Made by a program: the position numbers and the translations under genes. A DNA stretch of 40,918 bases from assembly GCA_945860205.1 (NCBI GenBank), contig CAMARK010000041.1:1-40918 (forward strand), given 5' to 3'. This DNA is from Reyranella massiliensis 521 (GTDB taxonomy: Bacteria > Pseudomonadota > Alphaproteobacteria > Reyranellales > Reyranellaceae). Below the pieces are notes generated by a model. It worked only from the letters and a program-made list of their open reading frames with translations, did not search any database and had not been told where the DNA came from. Below are positions 16,649-25,472 of this stretch, piece after piece (position 1 is the first letter of the stretch; every line of letters starts with the position of its first letter).

Positions 16649-17860
16649 ATGACCAAACGCCCCCTCCTTCTCAGCCTCGGCGGCCTGCTGGCGATGGCGG
16701 CCGGCGTCGGCATCGGCCGCTTTGTCTACACGCCGATCCTGCCGCCGATGGTCGAGGCGCTGCATCTCACCAAGTCGCAGGCCGGCCTCATCGCTTCTGC
16801 GAATTTCATCGGCTATCTCGCGGGCGCCTTGCTGGCGGCCGTCCGGCTGCCGGGCTCGCGCCGGTCCTGGTTACTGAGTTCCCTCGCGATCACTGCGATT
16901 TGCCTCGCGGCGATGGGTCTCACGTTCAGCCTGCCGCTGTTCCTGCTGCTCCGGCTGGTGGCCGGCATGGCGAGCGCTTTCGCGCTGATCTTCAGCTCCG
17001 CCCTGGTGCTCGACCGCCTGGCGAGCGCCGGTCGCGGTTCGCTGTCGGCCGTTCATTTCGCCGGCGTCGGCAGCGGCATCGCGGTGTCGGCGGCGCTGGT
17101 CGCCATATTGGTGAGCAACGGCGCCGCCTGGAGCAGCCTGTGGTTCGCCAGTGCCGCACTGGCCATCGTGGCGAGCCTTGCCGTCGCCTGGATGGTGCCG
17201 CCGGACACCGTGGTCACCGGCATTGCCTCGCCCGTTGCAAAGGCACCTGTTTCCGCAGCCTTTGTTGCGCTCATCGCCGCCTATGGGCTGTTCGGCTTCG
17301 GCTACGTCATTACCGCCACCTTCATCGTCGACATGGTGCGTGGCGCGGCCGGGATCGCCCATCTCGAACCTTACATCTGGGTCCTGTTTGGCCTCAGTGC
17401 CGCACCATCGGTCGCGCTCTGGACATGGATCGGCCGCTCCTGGGGCGTGCTGCGCACTTTCGCCGTCGCCAGCCTGGTCGAAGCCGCGGGCGTGGCGGCA
17501 AGCGCGCTCTGGCTGCACACGACCGGCGTGATCGTGGCCGCGGTTTTCGTCGGCGGCACCTTCATGGGACTGACCGCGCTCGGCCTGATCGCGGCGCGCG
17601 AGACCTCGCCTAACGGGACCGGCGGCGATCCGCGCAGCCGTATCGCCCTGATGACTGCCTCATTCAGCGCCGGCCAGATCCTGGGCCCGGTCTTCGCGGG
17701 CTATGTCTACGATGCCACCGGCAGCCTCGCGACGCCGTCCCTCGTGGCTGTCGCCGCCCTGGTGCTGGCGGCACTCCTCTCCGTCATAGCCGATGCTCAG
17801 CGCCGCGGTGCTGCCAGGGCGGCCAACGCCTCCTTGGCCGCGCGCAAGCCCGAGGCATAG
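16649..17860 (+). CDS. MFS transporter, YbfB/YjiJ family
   Basis: This 403-residue inner-membrane transporter has about 12 hydrophobic segments. The start LAMAAGVGIGRFVYTPILPPM followed by LTKSQAGLIASANFIGYLAGALLA is the pattern of the YbfB/YjiJ group, putative exporters of unknown substrate. A basic loop (LPGSRRSW) follows TM2, as expected. ATG 16649 lacks a clear ribosome site. Its final 64 bases overlap the convergent amine oxidase gene, an unusually long 3' overlap. Substrate cannot be predicted. Confidence 0.85.
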   Translation: MTKRPLLLSLGGLLAMAAGVGIGRFVYTPILPPMVEALHLTKSQAGLIASANFIGYLAGALLAAVRLPGSRRSWLLSSLAITAICLAAMGLTFSLPLFLLLRLVAGMASAFALIFSSALVLDRLASAGRGSLSAVHFAGVGSGIAVSAALVAILVSNGAAWSSLWFASAALAIVASLAVAWMVPPDTVVTGIASPVAKAPVSAAFVALIAAYGLFGFGYVITATFIVDMVRGAAGIAHLEPYIWVLFGLSAAPSVALWTWIGRSWGVLRTFAVASLVEAAGVAASALWLHTTGVIVAAVFVGGTFMGLTALGLIAARETSPNGTGGDPRSRIALMTASFSAGQILGPVFAGYVYDATGSLATPSLVAVAALVLAALLSVIADAQRRGAARAANASLAARKPEA

Positions 17861-19113
17861 GCACCGCCGACCCGCGTCGCCCACACCGGATCCGTCGCCT
17901 CGCCGGCAAAGAAGACCCGATCATGATGCGGCTGCGCCAGCACCGCGCGCTTGTCGGCATGACCGGGTCGCGCCACGGACCATGAGCCGGTGGCGAAGGG
18001 ATCCTTGCCCCATTGCGTGGCGTGCGACTTGGCCACGGCGCCGCGCAGGTCGTTGCCATAGATCTCCGCCAGGGCCGACACCGCGAAAGTGACGGCGGCG
18101 CGGCTACCCTCTTCCTCGAGCGCGCGTGCGTGGTTCCCGCCCACGAAGACCAGCGCCGCCTCGCGGCCGGCCGGCCGCACGATGGTGTCGAAGGCCAGTT
18201 CCTTGCCCGTGAGGCCGGTCACGTTGCGGCCAGCCGGCGCGTCGATTACTCGGCGCGAAAACAGGAGCATCACCTTGTTGAAGGACGCCATCGGCAGCTG
18301 GGCGATCGCCTCGCGCCGGGCGGCGCTCAACTGCGGCGCGAAGCCGATTTTGCCCGTGGCCAGCACGCCGGTCGGCAGGGTGACGATGGCGGTGCGTGCC
18401 CGCATCTGGCCGGCCGTCGTTTCGATCGTGACCTGCGCGCCGGTCGAATCCACACGCACGACCCGGGCGCCGAACTTTACCGGCACTTTGGCGCCCCAGC
18501 GCGCGATCATCGCGCCCATGCCCTCGGCGATGGCGTATTGCGGCTCCGCCTCGGGCTGGCGGGTGAAATCGCGCGCCGACAGGTCGCCATTCTCGACGCC
18601 CTGCTCCAGCGGCCCGACCATCGCATAGGCCAGGCGCTCCAGCGGATCCTGCGGCACCAGCAGCGGGCCAACCGCCACATCAGGCTGCTTCTTCAGTGCT
18701 TCGGCGATCCTGCGCGTGGCGGCGTGGGCGATCTTCTCGAAACGCTCGTAGTCCTCCTTCGAGAGTTCCTTGCCCGCGACGTACAGGGCCTGCTCGGAGC
18801 GGTCGAGCATCGCCTTGGCCGCCGCCTCGCGCACGATCGCCATGGCCGGGTTGATCTTGCCGGCTTCGATCCATTGCGCGCCATGGTCGAAGGGAAAGCC
18901 GAAGGTCGTGCTGTCAGTGAAGGCACGGCCGCCGATACGCTCACGGGCCTCGATCACCTGCACGCTCTTGCCAGCCGCCATCAAGGCGCGCGCCGCGGTG
19001 AGGCCGGCCACGCCGGCGCCGATGATCGCCACGTCCGGATCCGCGGCCTGCGCCGGCGGGACGAACGCCAGCCCAAGCGGCGACATCAAGAGACTCCGGC
19101 GAAGCAAGGTCAT
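17797..19113 (-). CDS. FAD-dependent amine oxidase, exported
   Basis: This 438-residue flavoprotein has an N-terminal signal (residues 1-23, LLRRSLLM with twin arginines, ending AQA). A GAGVAG dinucleotide motif (32-37) follows, then VIEARERIGGRAFTD, the hallmark of the monoamine/polyamine oxidase family. Near the end FFAGEATDP and GGAYASGLRAAKEAL form the conserved C-terminal flavin region. It would oxidise an amine to an imine with release of peroxide, in the periplasm if the signal works. ATG 19113 is taken; the frame to 19431 is shadow. It diverges from the DinG-like gene across 30 bases. Confidence 0.85.
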   Translation of the reverse strand: MTLLRRSLLMSPLGLAFVPPAQAADPDVAIIGAGVAGLTAARALMAAGKSVQVIEARERIGGRAFTDSTTFGFPFDHGAQWIEAGKINPAMAIVREAAAKAMLDRSEQALYVAGKELSKEDYERFEKIAHAATRRIAEALKKQPDVAVGPLLVPQDPLERLAYAMVGPLEQGVENGDLSARDFTRQPEAEPQYAIAEGMGAMIARWGAKVPVKFGARVVRVDSTGAQVTIETTAGQMRARTAIVTLPTGVLATGKIGFAPQLSAARREAIAQLPMASFNKVMLLFSRRVIDAPAGRNVTGLTGKELAFDTIVRPAGREAALVFVGGNHARALEEEGSRAAVTFAVSALAEIYGNDLRGAVAKSHATQWGKDPFATGSWSVARPGHADKRAVLAQPHHDRVFFAGEATDPVWATRVGGAYASGLRAAKEALAALAAPRR

Positions 19114-19143
19114 TGACAGCCATTGTATGCTATCGAAATCGAA

Positions 19144-21933
19144 ATGGCGTCTTCCCTTCCAATCTGGCCGGCCCTGATCGCGACGGCGCGCGGCGCCTTG
19201 TGGCGCGCGCCTGATGGCAGCGTCCAGCGCGTGTCGGCCTCGGATGCCGGCTTGCGCGCCGCCGGCAATCGGCCGCTGGTCTGCCATGCGCCCGCGGTCG
19301 CGGCGCGGCTCGGCCTCGATGACCTGCCGGCGCGCGACCTGCTGGAGCTCTACGCCTTCGTGCGCCCGGCGACCTTCTGCCTGCCGACGCCGCGCGGCCT
19401 CTGCGAGGCGCTTGACCTGCCGGTCCCGCAAACACCCGAAGAAGAAGTAACGAGCCTGGCGGAGGCCGCCCGCGTGTTGCTCGACGAACTGGACGACATG
19501 GCGGCACTGGCTTCACCCGACCTGAAGGACACCGCACTTGCCATGGCGCGCGGCCAGTGGGCGTGGGGCGACGCCGTGCTGACGGCGCTTGGCCTCGAAC
19601 AGGCGGCCAAGAAGCCGCGACCCGGCGCCGGGCTCGATGTCTGGCGCACCCTGCCGCAATGGGAGGAGCCGCCGCCGGCGCCACCGCCCGGATCGGCGCC
19701 GGTCGAGTCGCGCGAGGCGCGGCTCAGGCTCGCCCAGATGATTTCGGCCGGCCCCAACATGGCCGAGGCGCGGCCGACCCAGAGCGACTATGCCTCCGCT
19801 GCCGCCCAGGCCTTCGCGCCGCGCGAGGCGGAGGACCAACCCAACGTCGTGCTCGTGGAAGCCGGCACCGGCGTCGGCAAGACCCTGGGCTACGTGGCGG
19901 CCGCCTCGTTGTGGGCGGAGAAGAACGGCGCGCCGGTGTGGATCGCCACCTACACCCGCAACCTGCAGCGTCAGATCGACAACGAGCTTGACCGTCTGCA
20001 CCGCGATTCGGCCGAGAAGCGCCGCCGCGTGGTGATCCGCAAGGGCCGCGAGAACTATCTCTGCCTGTTGAATTTCCAGGAGGCGGTGCAGCGCAGCGGG
20101 CTTCAACCCGAGAATGCCGTCGGCCTCGGCCTGCTCGCGCGCTGGGCGCTGGCCAGCCGCGACGGCGACATGATCGGCGGCGATCTGCCCGCCTGGTTGC
20201 TCGACCTGGTCGGCCGCAGCCGCGTCACGCGCCTCGCCGACCGGCGCGGCGAGTGCATCTATTCGGCCTGCGAGCACTACCGGAAGTGCTTCGTCGAACG
20301 CACGATCCGCCGCGCCCGCCAGGCCGATATCGTGATCGCCAACCATGCGCTGGTGATGATCCAGGCGGCGATGGGCGGGCTCGACGATGCGACGCGGCCG
20401 CTGCGCTACGTATTCGACGAGGGCCATCACCTGTTCGACGCCGCCGATGGCGCCTTCGGGGCGCATCTGAGCGGCGTCGAAGCCTCCGACCTCCGGCGCT
20501 GGCTGCTGGGCGCCGAAGGCCGGCGCGGCAGCCGCGCCCGCGGGCTGGAGCGGCGCGTCAGCGACCTCTTGAGCGAGGACACCGAGGCGCTGAGCGCGCT
20601 GAAGCGGCTGCTCGATCTGGCGCAGCGCCTGCCCGGCACCAACTGGCAGACGCGGCTGGCCGACGGCACGGTGCTGGGTCCGGCCGAGGAATTTTTGGCC
20701 CTGGTGCGCCTGCAAGTCCGCGCCCGTTCGGCCGGCACCGACCAGGGTTTTGGCCAGGAATGCGACGTCCGGCCGCTCAACCCCGGTCTTATCGAAGCGG
20801 CCGACCAGCTTGCCCAGTCGCTCGAGCAGATGCTGGTGCCGGTACGCCGCCTACGCCAGGCGCTGCGGGCCAAGCTCGAGGCCGAGGCGGAGCAACTCGA
20901 CTCAGGGCAACGCGGTCGCATCGAAGGCGTGGCACGCTCGCTCACCAACCGCTGCGAGGTCACCCTCGAAGCCTGGCGCGCGATGCTGCGCGGCCTGCAC
21001 AACGACCCCGACCCCGCCTTCGTCGACTGGTTTGCCGTGGAGCGCAGCCAGCAGCGCGAAGTCGATGTCGGCATGTACCGCCACTACCTCGATCCCACCG
21101 AGCCGTTCGTGAACTCGGTGATCCGGCCGTCGCACGGCGCGGTCATCACCTCGGCCACCTTACGCGATTCGCTGGGCGTGCCGGTTGCCGCCAACGACGA
21201 GGCGCCCGACCTCAACGCCGACTGGGCGGTGGCCGAGGCGCGGACCGGCACAAAACATCTGCTGCGCCCGGCGATGCGAGCCTCGATGGCCTCGCCGTTC
21301 GACTATGCCCACGCCACCAAGGTGCTGATCGTCAAGGACGTGAAGCGCGACGACTCCGACCAGGTGGCGGCGGCCTACCGCGAGCTGTTCCTGGCCGCGG
21401 GCGGCGGCGCTCTGGGCCTCTTCACCGCCATCGGCAGGTTGCGCGCCGTGCACCAGCGCATCGCGCCGGTCCTCGAGGAGGCGGGTCTGCCGCTTTATGC
21501 GCAGCATGTCGGCGGCATGGATGCGGCCACGCTGGTCGACATCTTCCGGGCCGAGGAACATTCCTGCCTGCTCGGCACCGATGCGGTGCGCGATGGCGTC
21601 GACGTGCCGGGACGTTCGCTGCGGCTGATCGTGTTCGACCGCGTGCCCTGGCCACGGCCCGACATCCTCCATCGCGCCCGCAAGGCTGCGTGGAAGGCGG
21701 CCGGAGCCGGCGCCACCGCCTACGACGATATGCTGGCGCGGCTTCGCCTCAAACAGGCCTATGGCCGGCTGATCCGCCGTGGCGACGACCGCGGCGTGTT
21801 CGTGATGCTGGACTCGCGCCTGCCGACGCGACTGCTCGGCGCCTTCCCGCCGGGAGTTGAAATCGAGCGCGTGGGGCTGGCAGAAGCGGTGACGAAAGTG
21901 CGGGAGTTTCTGGAAACGGCAGGAGAGGTTTGA
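19144..21933 (+). CDS. DinG-like ATP-dependent DNA helicase (XPD/Rad3 type, FeS)
   Basis: This is a 929-residue superfamily 2 helicase. Walker A is GTGVGKT (241-247) and the Walker B region is DEGH (425-428). Cysteines 307, 371, 376 and 382 show the spacing (n, 5, 6) of the 4Fe-4S cluster of DinG/XPD. The C-terminal half has GTDAVRDGVDVPG, DRVPWPRPD and a QAYGRLIRR motif VI. The first 200 residues (ELYAFVRPATFCLPTPRG) are an extension seen in alphaproteobacterial homologues. ATG 19144 is preferred over TTG 19123, though neither has a strong ribosome site. It is likely to act in DNA repair or R-loop removal. Confidence 0.9.
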   Translation: MASSLPIWPALIATARGALWRAPDGSVQRVSASDAGLRAAGNRPLVCHAPAVAARLGLDDLPARDLLELYAFVRPATFCLPTPRGLCEALDLPVPQTPEEEVTSLAEAARVLLDELDDMAALASPDLKDTALAMARGQWAWGDAVLTALGLEQAAKKPRPGAGLDVWRTLPQWEEPPPAPPPGSAPVESREARLRLAQMISAGPNMAEARPTQSDYASAAAQAFAPREAEDQPNVVLVEAGTGVGKTLGYVAAASLWAEKNGAPVWIATYTRNLQRQIDNELDRLHRDSAEKRRRVVIRKGRENYLCLLNFQEAVQRSGLQPENAVGLGLLARWALASRDGDMIGGDLPAWLLDLVGRSRVTRLADRRGECIYSACEHYRKCFVERTIRRARQADIVIANHALVMIQAAMGGLDDATRPLRYVFDEGHHLFDAADGAFGAHLSGVEASDLRRWLLGAEGRRGSRARGLERRVSDLLSEDTEALSALKRLLDLAQRLPGTNWQTRLADGTVLGPAEEFLALVRLQVRARSAGTDQGFGQECDVRPLNPGLIEAADQLAQSLEQMLVPVRRLRQALRAKLEAEAEQLDSGQRGRIEGVARSLTNRCEVTLEAWRAMLRGLHNDPDPAFVDWFAVERSQQREVDVGMYRHYLDPTEPFVNSVIRPSHGAVITSATLRDSLGVPVAANDEAPDLNADWAVAEARTGTKHLLRPAMRASMASPFDYAHATKVLIVKDVKRDDSDQVAAAYRELFLAAGGGALGLFTAIGRLRAVHQRIAPVLEEAGLPLYAQHVGGMDAATLVDIFRAEEHSCLLGTDAVRDGVDVPGRSLRLIVFDRVPWPRPDILHRARKAAWKAAGAGATAYDDMLARLRLKQAYGRLIRRGDDRGVFVMLDSRLPTRLLGAFPPGVEIERVGLAEAVTKVREFLETAGEV

Positions 21934-22220
21934 TGGCAAAGCAGGTGCAAGGCATTCCCGCCGACAGCGTCGGCATACAAGTGCCGGCAGGGCGGATCGC
22001 CATCGGACGCGGCCGCTGGCAGACGGTGCTGGTGGCCCGCGACAAGCCGATGGTCTATCGCCTGCACGCGACCAACAGCCTGGTCGTCGAGGTCGATGGC
22101 GCGGCCCGCACGATCCGCGTCGAGGCAGGCGCCTCGCTCGACGTGCTGGCCAAGCGCATCCGGGTCCGGGCCGCAGGCGCCGCGAACACCGCGCACGGCT
22201 GGTACGTGCTGATCTCCTAA
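21933..22220 (+). CDS. Small protein co-translated with the DinG-like gene
   Basis: This 95-residue protein has an ATG at 21933 that overlaps the DinG-like TGA by one base. AGGAGAGG sits just upstream, so translation is probably coupled. The sequence is strand-rich: IQVPAGRIAIGRGRWQTVLV, LHATNSLVVEVDGAARTIRV and a basic KRIRVRAAG. There is no signal peptide or membrane segment. I do not recognise the family. Its coupling to the helicase suggests a shared pathway. Confidence 0.65.
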   Translation: MAKQVQGIPADSVGIQVPAGRIAIGRGRWQTVLVARDKPMVYRLHATNSLVVEVDGAARTIRVEAGASLDVLAKRIRVRAAGAANTAHGWYVLIS

Positions 22221-22233
22221 AGCCGACGCCCCG

Positions 22234-22339
22234 GTGTCGGGAAAATCCTGTCGGAAAATTCAAGGCGTTGATCGGCAAGGCTTTTCGCCGGCCGTTTTCC
22301 GACACCCGCGTGTCGAAGAATGCGAGCCGTGTCGGAAAA
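22234..22339. repeat. Cluster of TGTCGGAAAA motifs
   Basis: The motif occurs as GTGTCGGGAAAA (22234-22245), TGTCGGAAAA (22249-22258), inverted TTTTCCGACAC (22295-22305) and GTGTCGGAAAA (22329-22339). A degenerate copy lies at 22310-22320. They fill the gap between two convergent genes. TGTCGGAAAA and TTTTCCGACA can pair as a 10-base stem. No T tract follows, so repeated degenerate elements are possible. Confidence 0.65.
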
Positions 22340-22360
22340 CCTCCTCACGCCGGGCGGGCA

Positions 22361-23425
22361 CTACCAGTCGTCACCGACCGCGGTGCGCACCGCGTCATAG
22401 AGCAGCCGGTTGCCGGCTTCGGTGAAATGGACGTCGCCGGGGATGAAATATTTGCCGATCGCGACGTCGGCCGGCTCACGGAAGAACGGTGCGAAACCAT
22501 CGACGAAGCGCACGCCGCGCGCCGCCGCCCAGCCCTGCCAGTGCCGGACCTGCAGGCTGTCGCGATCACCCACAGCGACATTGTCCGGCCAGGGATAGAC
22601 CACCAGGGTCACGCGGCATTTCCAGTCGCGGCAGATATCGACGATGCGCTCGAGATTGCCGCCCGCCACTTCCAGGCCGCGGCGGCCCCAGCTTTCGAGC
22701 AGCACCGGATCGAACGCCCAGCGCGCGCGGGGGCGGTCGAACGACATCTGCTGGTTGAAGGAGGAGGCGACGGAAAGGTCGTGAACAAGATGAACGACCG
22801 CGAAGTTGTTGACGAAAAAGCGTCCCACATCGTCCCACGGGATCGAAAAACCCGCCGGTCGGACGTGGGCGGCGGCGCCCTCGCCTGACGCGCGATAGAC
22901 GTTGGCGTCGTCATCGATGTCCGACAAATCGAGGAAGACGAAGATCTCGGCCGGCGTGATCCCCAGCCGCTCCGAGGCGGCGCGGATCTTCTGGTGGTAG
23001 ATCGCGGGACTGTAGGAAGCGACGCCGAGATTGTAGACCGCCTTGCCCTGCTTCCCGGCATCGCAGGCCATCAGCCCGACGAAGCTGTGCTCGTAGCTCG
23101 AGCCCAACGCCTCGGTGAAGGAATCGCCCACCACGAAAATCGCCTCGCGACCTTTTTCCGGCTCCTCAGGCGCGCAGGTACCGGTCCGGAACCCGAAGCG
23201 GTCGGTCTTCCACGGATAGCGGACCCTGCCCCACAGGCGCGTGATCTCCCGGTCGGGCACGAGATCGTGGTGATGGGCGGCTGGCCTATAGACTCCGGGC
23301 CGGGCGGCCTCCGCCCAGGATTTCTTCATGTCTGCGAACACTGTCGCGGTCACAATGAAATCCAGCGCCAGGGTGATCACCACGATGGCGAGCGCCTGGC
23401 CGGCGTATCGCAGGACAGATTTCAA
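22361..23425 (-). CDS. SGNH/GDSL-type hydrolase, membrane anchored
   Basis: This is a 354-residue protein. The N-terminal hydrophobic segment (ALAIVVITLALDFIVTATVF) would anchor it in the membrane. VVGDSFTEALG carries the block I nucleophile Ser of the SGNH family, and PGDVHFTEAGNRLLYDAV gives the late DxxH pair. These enzymes are esterases or O-acetyl hydrolases, often acting on polysaccharides. The start is uncertain. TTG 23425 follows GGGGAA and removes a 23-residue lead that would overlap the next gene's ribosome site; a TTG at 23494 is the longer option. It diverges from the LLM gene. Confidence 0.75.
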   Translation of the reverse strand: MKSVLRYAGQALAIVVITLALDFIVTATVFADMKKSWAEAARPGVYRPAAHHHDLVPDREITRLWGRVRYPWKTDRFGFRTGTCAPEEPEKGREAIFVVGDSFTEALGSSYEHSFVGLMACDAGKQGKAVYNLGVASYSPAIYHQKIRAASERLGITPAEIFVFLDLSDIDDDANVYRASGEGAAAHVRPAGFSIPWDDVGRFFVNNFAVVHLVHDLSVASSFNQQMSFDRPRARWAFDPVLLESWGRRGLEVAGGNLERIVDICRDWKCRVTLVVYPWPDNVAVGDRDSLQVRHWQGWAAARGVRFVDGFAPFFREPADVAIGKYFIPGDVHFTEAGNRLLYDAVRTAVGDDW

Positions 23426-23493
23426 GCCATGTTCCCCGTTGGTCGTCCGCCGCCCGCCGATGGTACGTTCCGGCGTCAAAGGAGGAAACGACA

Positions 23494-24531
23494 ATGAAGC
23501 TCGGCCTTGCCCTCGGCTATTCCCGCGCCGCCCTCGATATCCCCGTGAAGCTCGTGCAGCGCGCCGAGGAGCTGGGCTACGACTCCGTGTGGACCGCCGA
23601 AGCCTATGGCTCCGACGCGGTGACGCCGCTCGCCTTCCTCGCGGCCCACACCAAGCGCATAAAACTCGGCACCGGCATCATGCAGCTCGCCGCCCGCACG
23701 CCCGCGAACGCCGCCATGTCGGCCGCGACCGTCGATGCCATGGCCGGCGGCGGCCGCTTCCTCGCCGGCATCGGCGTCTCGGGCCCGCAAATCGTCGAAG
23801 GCTGGTACGGCCAGCCCTGGGGCAAGCCCTACTGGCGGATGCGCGACTACGTGGCGATCATGCGCAAGATCTTCAAACGCGAAGGCCCTGTCAGCCACGA
23901 GGGCCGCGAAATCTCGCTGCCCTACACCGGCCCCGGCGCCATGGGCATCGGCAAGCCGCTGAAATCCATTCTGCATATGAACCCCGACATCCCGATCTAT
24001 CTCGCCACCGGCAACGAGGCGACGGTGAAGTTGACCGCCGAGATCGCCGACGGCTGGCTGCCGATGGGTTTTATGCCGGGCGCCATGGACGAGTACCGGC
24101 CGTGGCTGGAGGAAGGCTTCCGCCGCGCCGGCAACGGCAAGGGCTTCAAGGACTTCGCCATCGCGGCGAACGTCCATGTCGAGGTCGATGACGATGTGAA
24201 GGGCGCCCTCGCCAGGCTGAAGCCCGAGATCGCGCTCTATGTCGGCGGCATGGGCCACAAGACCAAGAACTTCCACAACGACATCATGGTGCGCCGCGGC
24301 TTCGGCGATGCCGCCAAGCGCATCCAGGAACTCTACCTCGCCGGCCACAAGGACGAGGCCATCGCCACGGTGCCCGACGAGTGGGTCGATATGAAGTCTC
24401 TGGTCGGGCCGCCCGCCCGCATCCGCGAGCGCTATCGCGCCTGGGAGGACTGCGGCGCCGATACGCTGAACGTCCGCTCCCGCCAGCCCGAGGCGATCGA
24501 GGTGATGGCGCAGGCGGCGCGGTTGAATTGA
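23494..24531 (+). CDS. LLM class flavin-dependent oxidoreductase (F420-type annotation)
   Basis: This 345-residue protein has the luciferase-like monooxygenase (beta/alpha)8 pattern: MKLGLALGYSR, the AEELGYDSVWTAEAYGSDA segment, RIKLGTGIMQLAARTPA and a late IAEIADGWLPMGF. Similar proteins are often annotated F420-dependent, but FMN is equally possible here. ATG 23494 follows a near-perfect AAAGGAGG. It oxidises an unknown substrate. It diverges from the SGNH gene and is followed by an accessory low-GC patch. Confidence 0.85.
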   Translation: MKLGLALGYSRAALDIPVKLVQRAEELGYDSVWTAEAYGSDAVTPLAFLAAHTKRIKLGTGIMQLAARTPANAAMSAATVDAMAGGGRFLAGIGVSGPQIVEGWYGQPWGKPYWRMRDYVAIMRKIFKREGPVSHEGREISLPYTGPGAMGIGKPLKSILHMNPDIPIYLATGNEATVKLTAEIADGWLPMGFMPGAMDEYRPWLEEGFRRAGNGKGFKDFAIAANVHVEVDDDVKGALARLKPEIALYVGGMGHKTKNFHNDIMVRRGFGDAAKRIQELYLAGHKDEAIATVPDEWVDMKSLVGPPARIRERYRAWEDCGADTLNVRSRQPEAIEVMAQAARLN

Positions 24532-24612
24532 GCGCTGGAGAGCCTCGCGATGTCGCAACAAGTTGTGACAAATGTTGTGTCAGGGACGCGACATCGGAAC
24601 AGTGACCTGCGG

Positions 24613-24650
24613 TCCGAGAGCCGCAGAAGACCGTCTGATCAGCTCTCGGA
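24613..24650. repeat. 9-bp inverted repeat with inner stem
   Basis: TCCGAGAGC (24613-24621) pairs perfectly with GCTCTCGGA (24642-24650). The 20-base loop can form a small CAGA/TCTG stem. No T tract follows. It could be a structured RNA element or the remnant of a mobile element end. Confidence 0.55.
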
Positions 24651-24762
24651 TGCGTAGATCGCACCGCGGTCCACCCACCTCCGGCGGTCTCTACGAGGGG
24701 GCCCGGGTGCAGCTTAGCTTCATGTCAGCGGAATGGCCGACGCGATTGGCACCAGCCTACAG

Positions 24763-24827
24763 GAAATATAGCCTAAAACATGCTGGAACTGCAATTACTG
24801 TATTGCATGGCTGCTTTGCTATATTTC
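24763..24827. repeat. Nested palindrome, 10-bp outer arms
   Basis: GAAATATAGC (24763-24772) and GCTATATTTC (24818-24827) are perfect complements. Inside them TGCAAT (24790-24795) and ATTGCA (24802-24807) form a second stem. It lies just downstream of the leftward PIN-like frame (ends 24833), so it could act as its transcript end, or be a footprint of a lost element. Confidence 0.6.
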
Positions 24828-24832
24828 AATAC

Positions 24833-25294
24833 CTAAATGGCCGCCTGCCATTTCGGCAAACTTGAGCACTCAGAAGCTCGATCGGCACCAATAAGACCAA
24901 TCAACCATGGAAGATGGCTCTGAGGGACGCTCATCCGAGCGTCCCGTAGCGCCTGATACAGCGCAACCGCCAGCTGTTCATTTCCAAGATGTGCCTGAAC
25001 TTTTGAATTGGAGAAGAGATCCACTGTCCAACCGACCTGCAAATCTGGGAACAATTGACGGCAGAGGCGATGCCCCTTTCTTTCATCTAAGATCGCCACT
25101 CCCCGTAATTGCAGAGCGAGCGCTATCGTCGCCGCCTCGCCGTCGTCCAGAGTATCAACCCCGCTTCCGACCACCAGTTTCTCGATGTGACGCTCTCCTA
25201 GAAGTGACAGCGGAGAAATATGTAGCGTTTGAGCGGCAGCCAACGCCCTCGTGAGCAGTCCATCATTGCGACCACTTCTTCGATCCTCACGCAA
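24833..25294 (-). pseudogene. Truncated PIN-like domain protein (N-terminal part missing)
   Basis: The 153-codon frame has GSGVDTLDDGEAATIALAL, then GVAILDERKGHRLCRQLF. This matches the C-terminal acidic half of PIN/DUF3368-like nucleases, where Asp/Glu residues hold metal. A tail LYQALRDARMSVPQSHLPW follows. The N-terminal strand with the first catalytic Asp is absent, and an in-frame TGA lies just upstream of TTG 25294. No antitoxin gene is visible. PIN proteins are RNases, often toxins. I read this as a decayed remnant. The opposite-strand frame at 24907-25254 is a shadow. Family placement is moderate. Confidence 0.5.
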
Positions 25295-25411
25295 TTCGGC
25301 AACAGTTAGCTGCGTTCAGCCGATCATGGGACCGAGCGAAGTGCTGCGTGAATCTTTATCCGCAGCTCAGGCAGGAAGAGCTGAGCGGTCGCGACAGCCT
25401 TCGACGCTCCC

Positions 25412-25465
25412 GGACATTGCTCCGCAATGTCCTACCGCTCATGGGGCCGAGCTTAAGCTCGGCCC
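25412..25465. repeat. Two adjacent palindromes
   Basis: GGACATTGC and GCAATGTCC (25412-25432) form a 9-base stem with a 3-base loop. At 25444-25465 a perfect 22-base palindrome reads as GGGCCGAGCTT joined to its reverse complement. They lie downstream of the leftward racemase-type gene (stop at 25473). No T tract is present, so they resemble dispersed intergenic palindromes rather than classic terminators. Confidence 0.7.
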
Positions 25466-25472
25466 TACGGCG

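Larger units (their letters stand above)
24532..24832. other. Gene-free, locally AT-rich accessory interval
   Basis: I find no convincing coding region in these 301 bases. They hold two inverted-repeat structures (24613-24650 and 24763-24827), and the second half is clearly richer in A and T than the rest of the window. With the truncated PIN-like gene next to it, the interval looks like an old insertion scar. Confidence 0.6.

Noticed and set aside
24907..25254. 115-codon rightward frame in the AT-rich region
   Set aside because: Lacks any family pattern; the opposite strand has the PIN-like motif instead.
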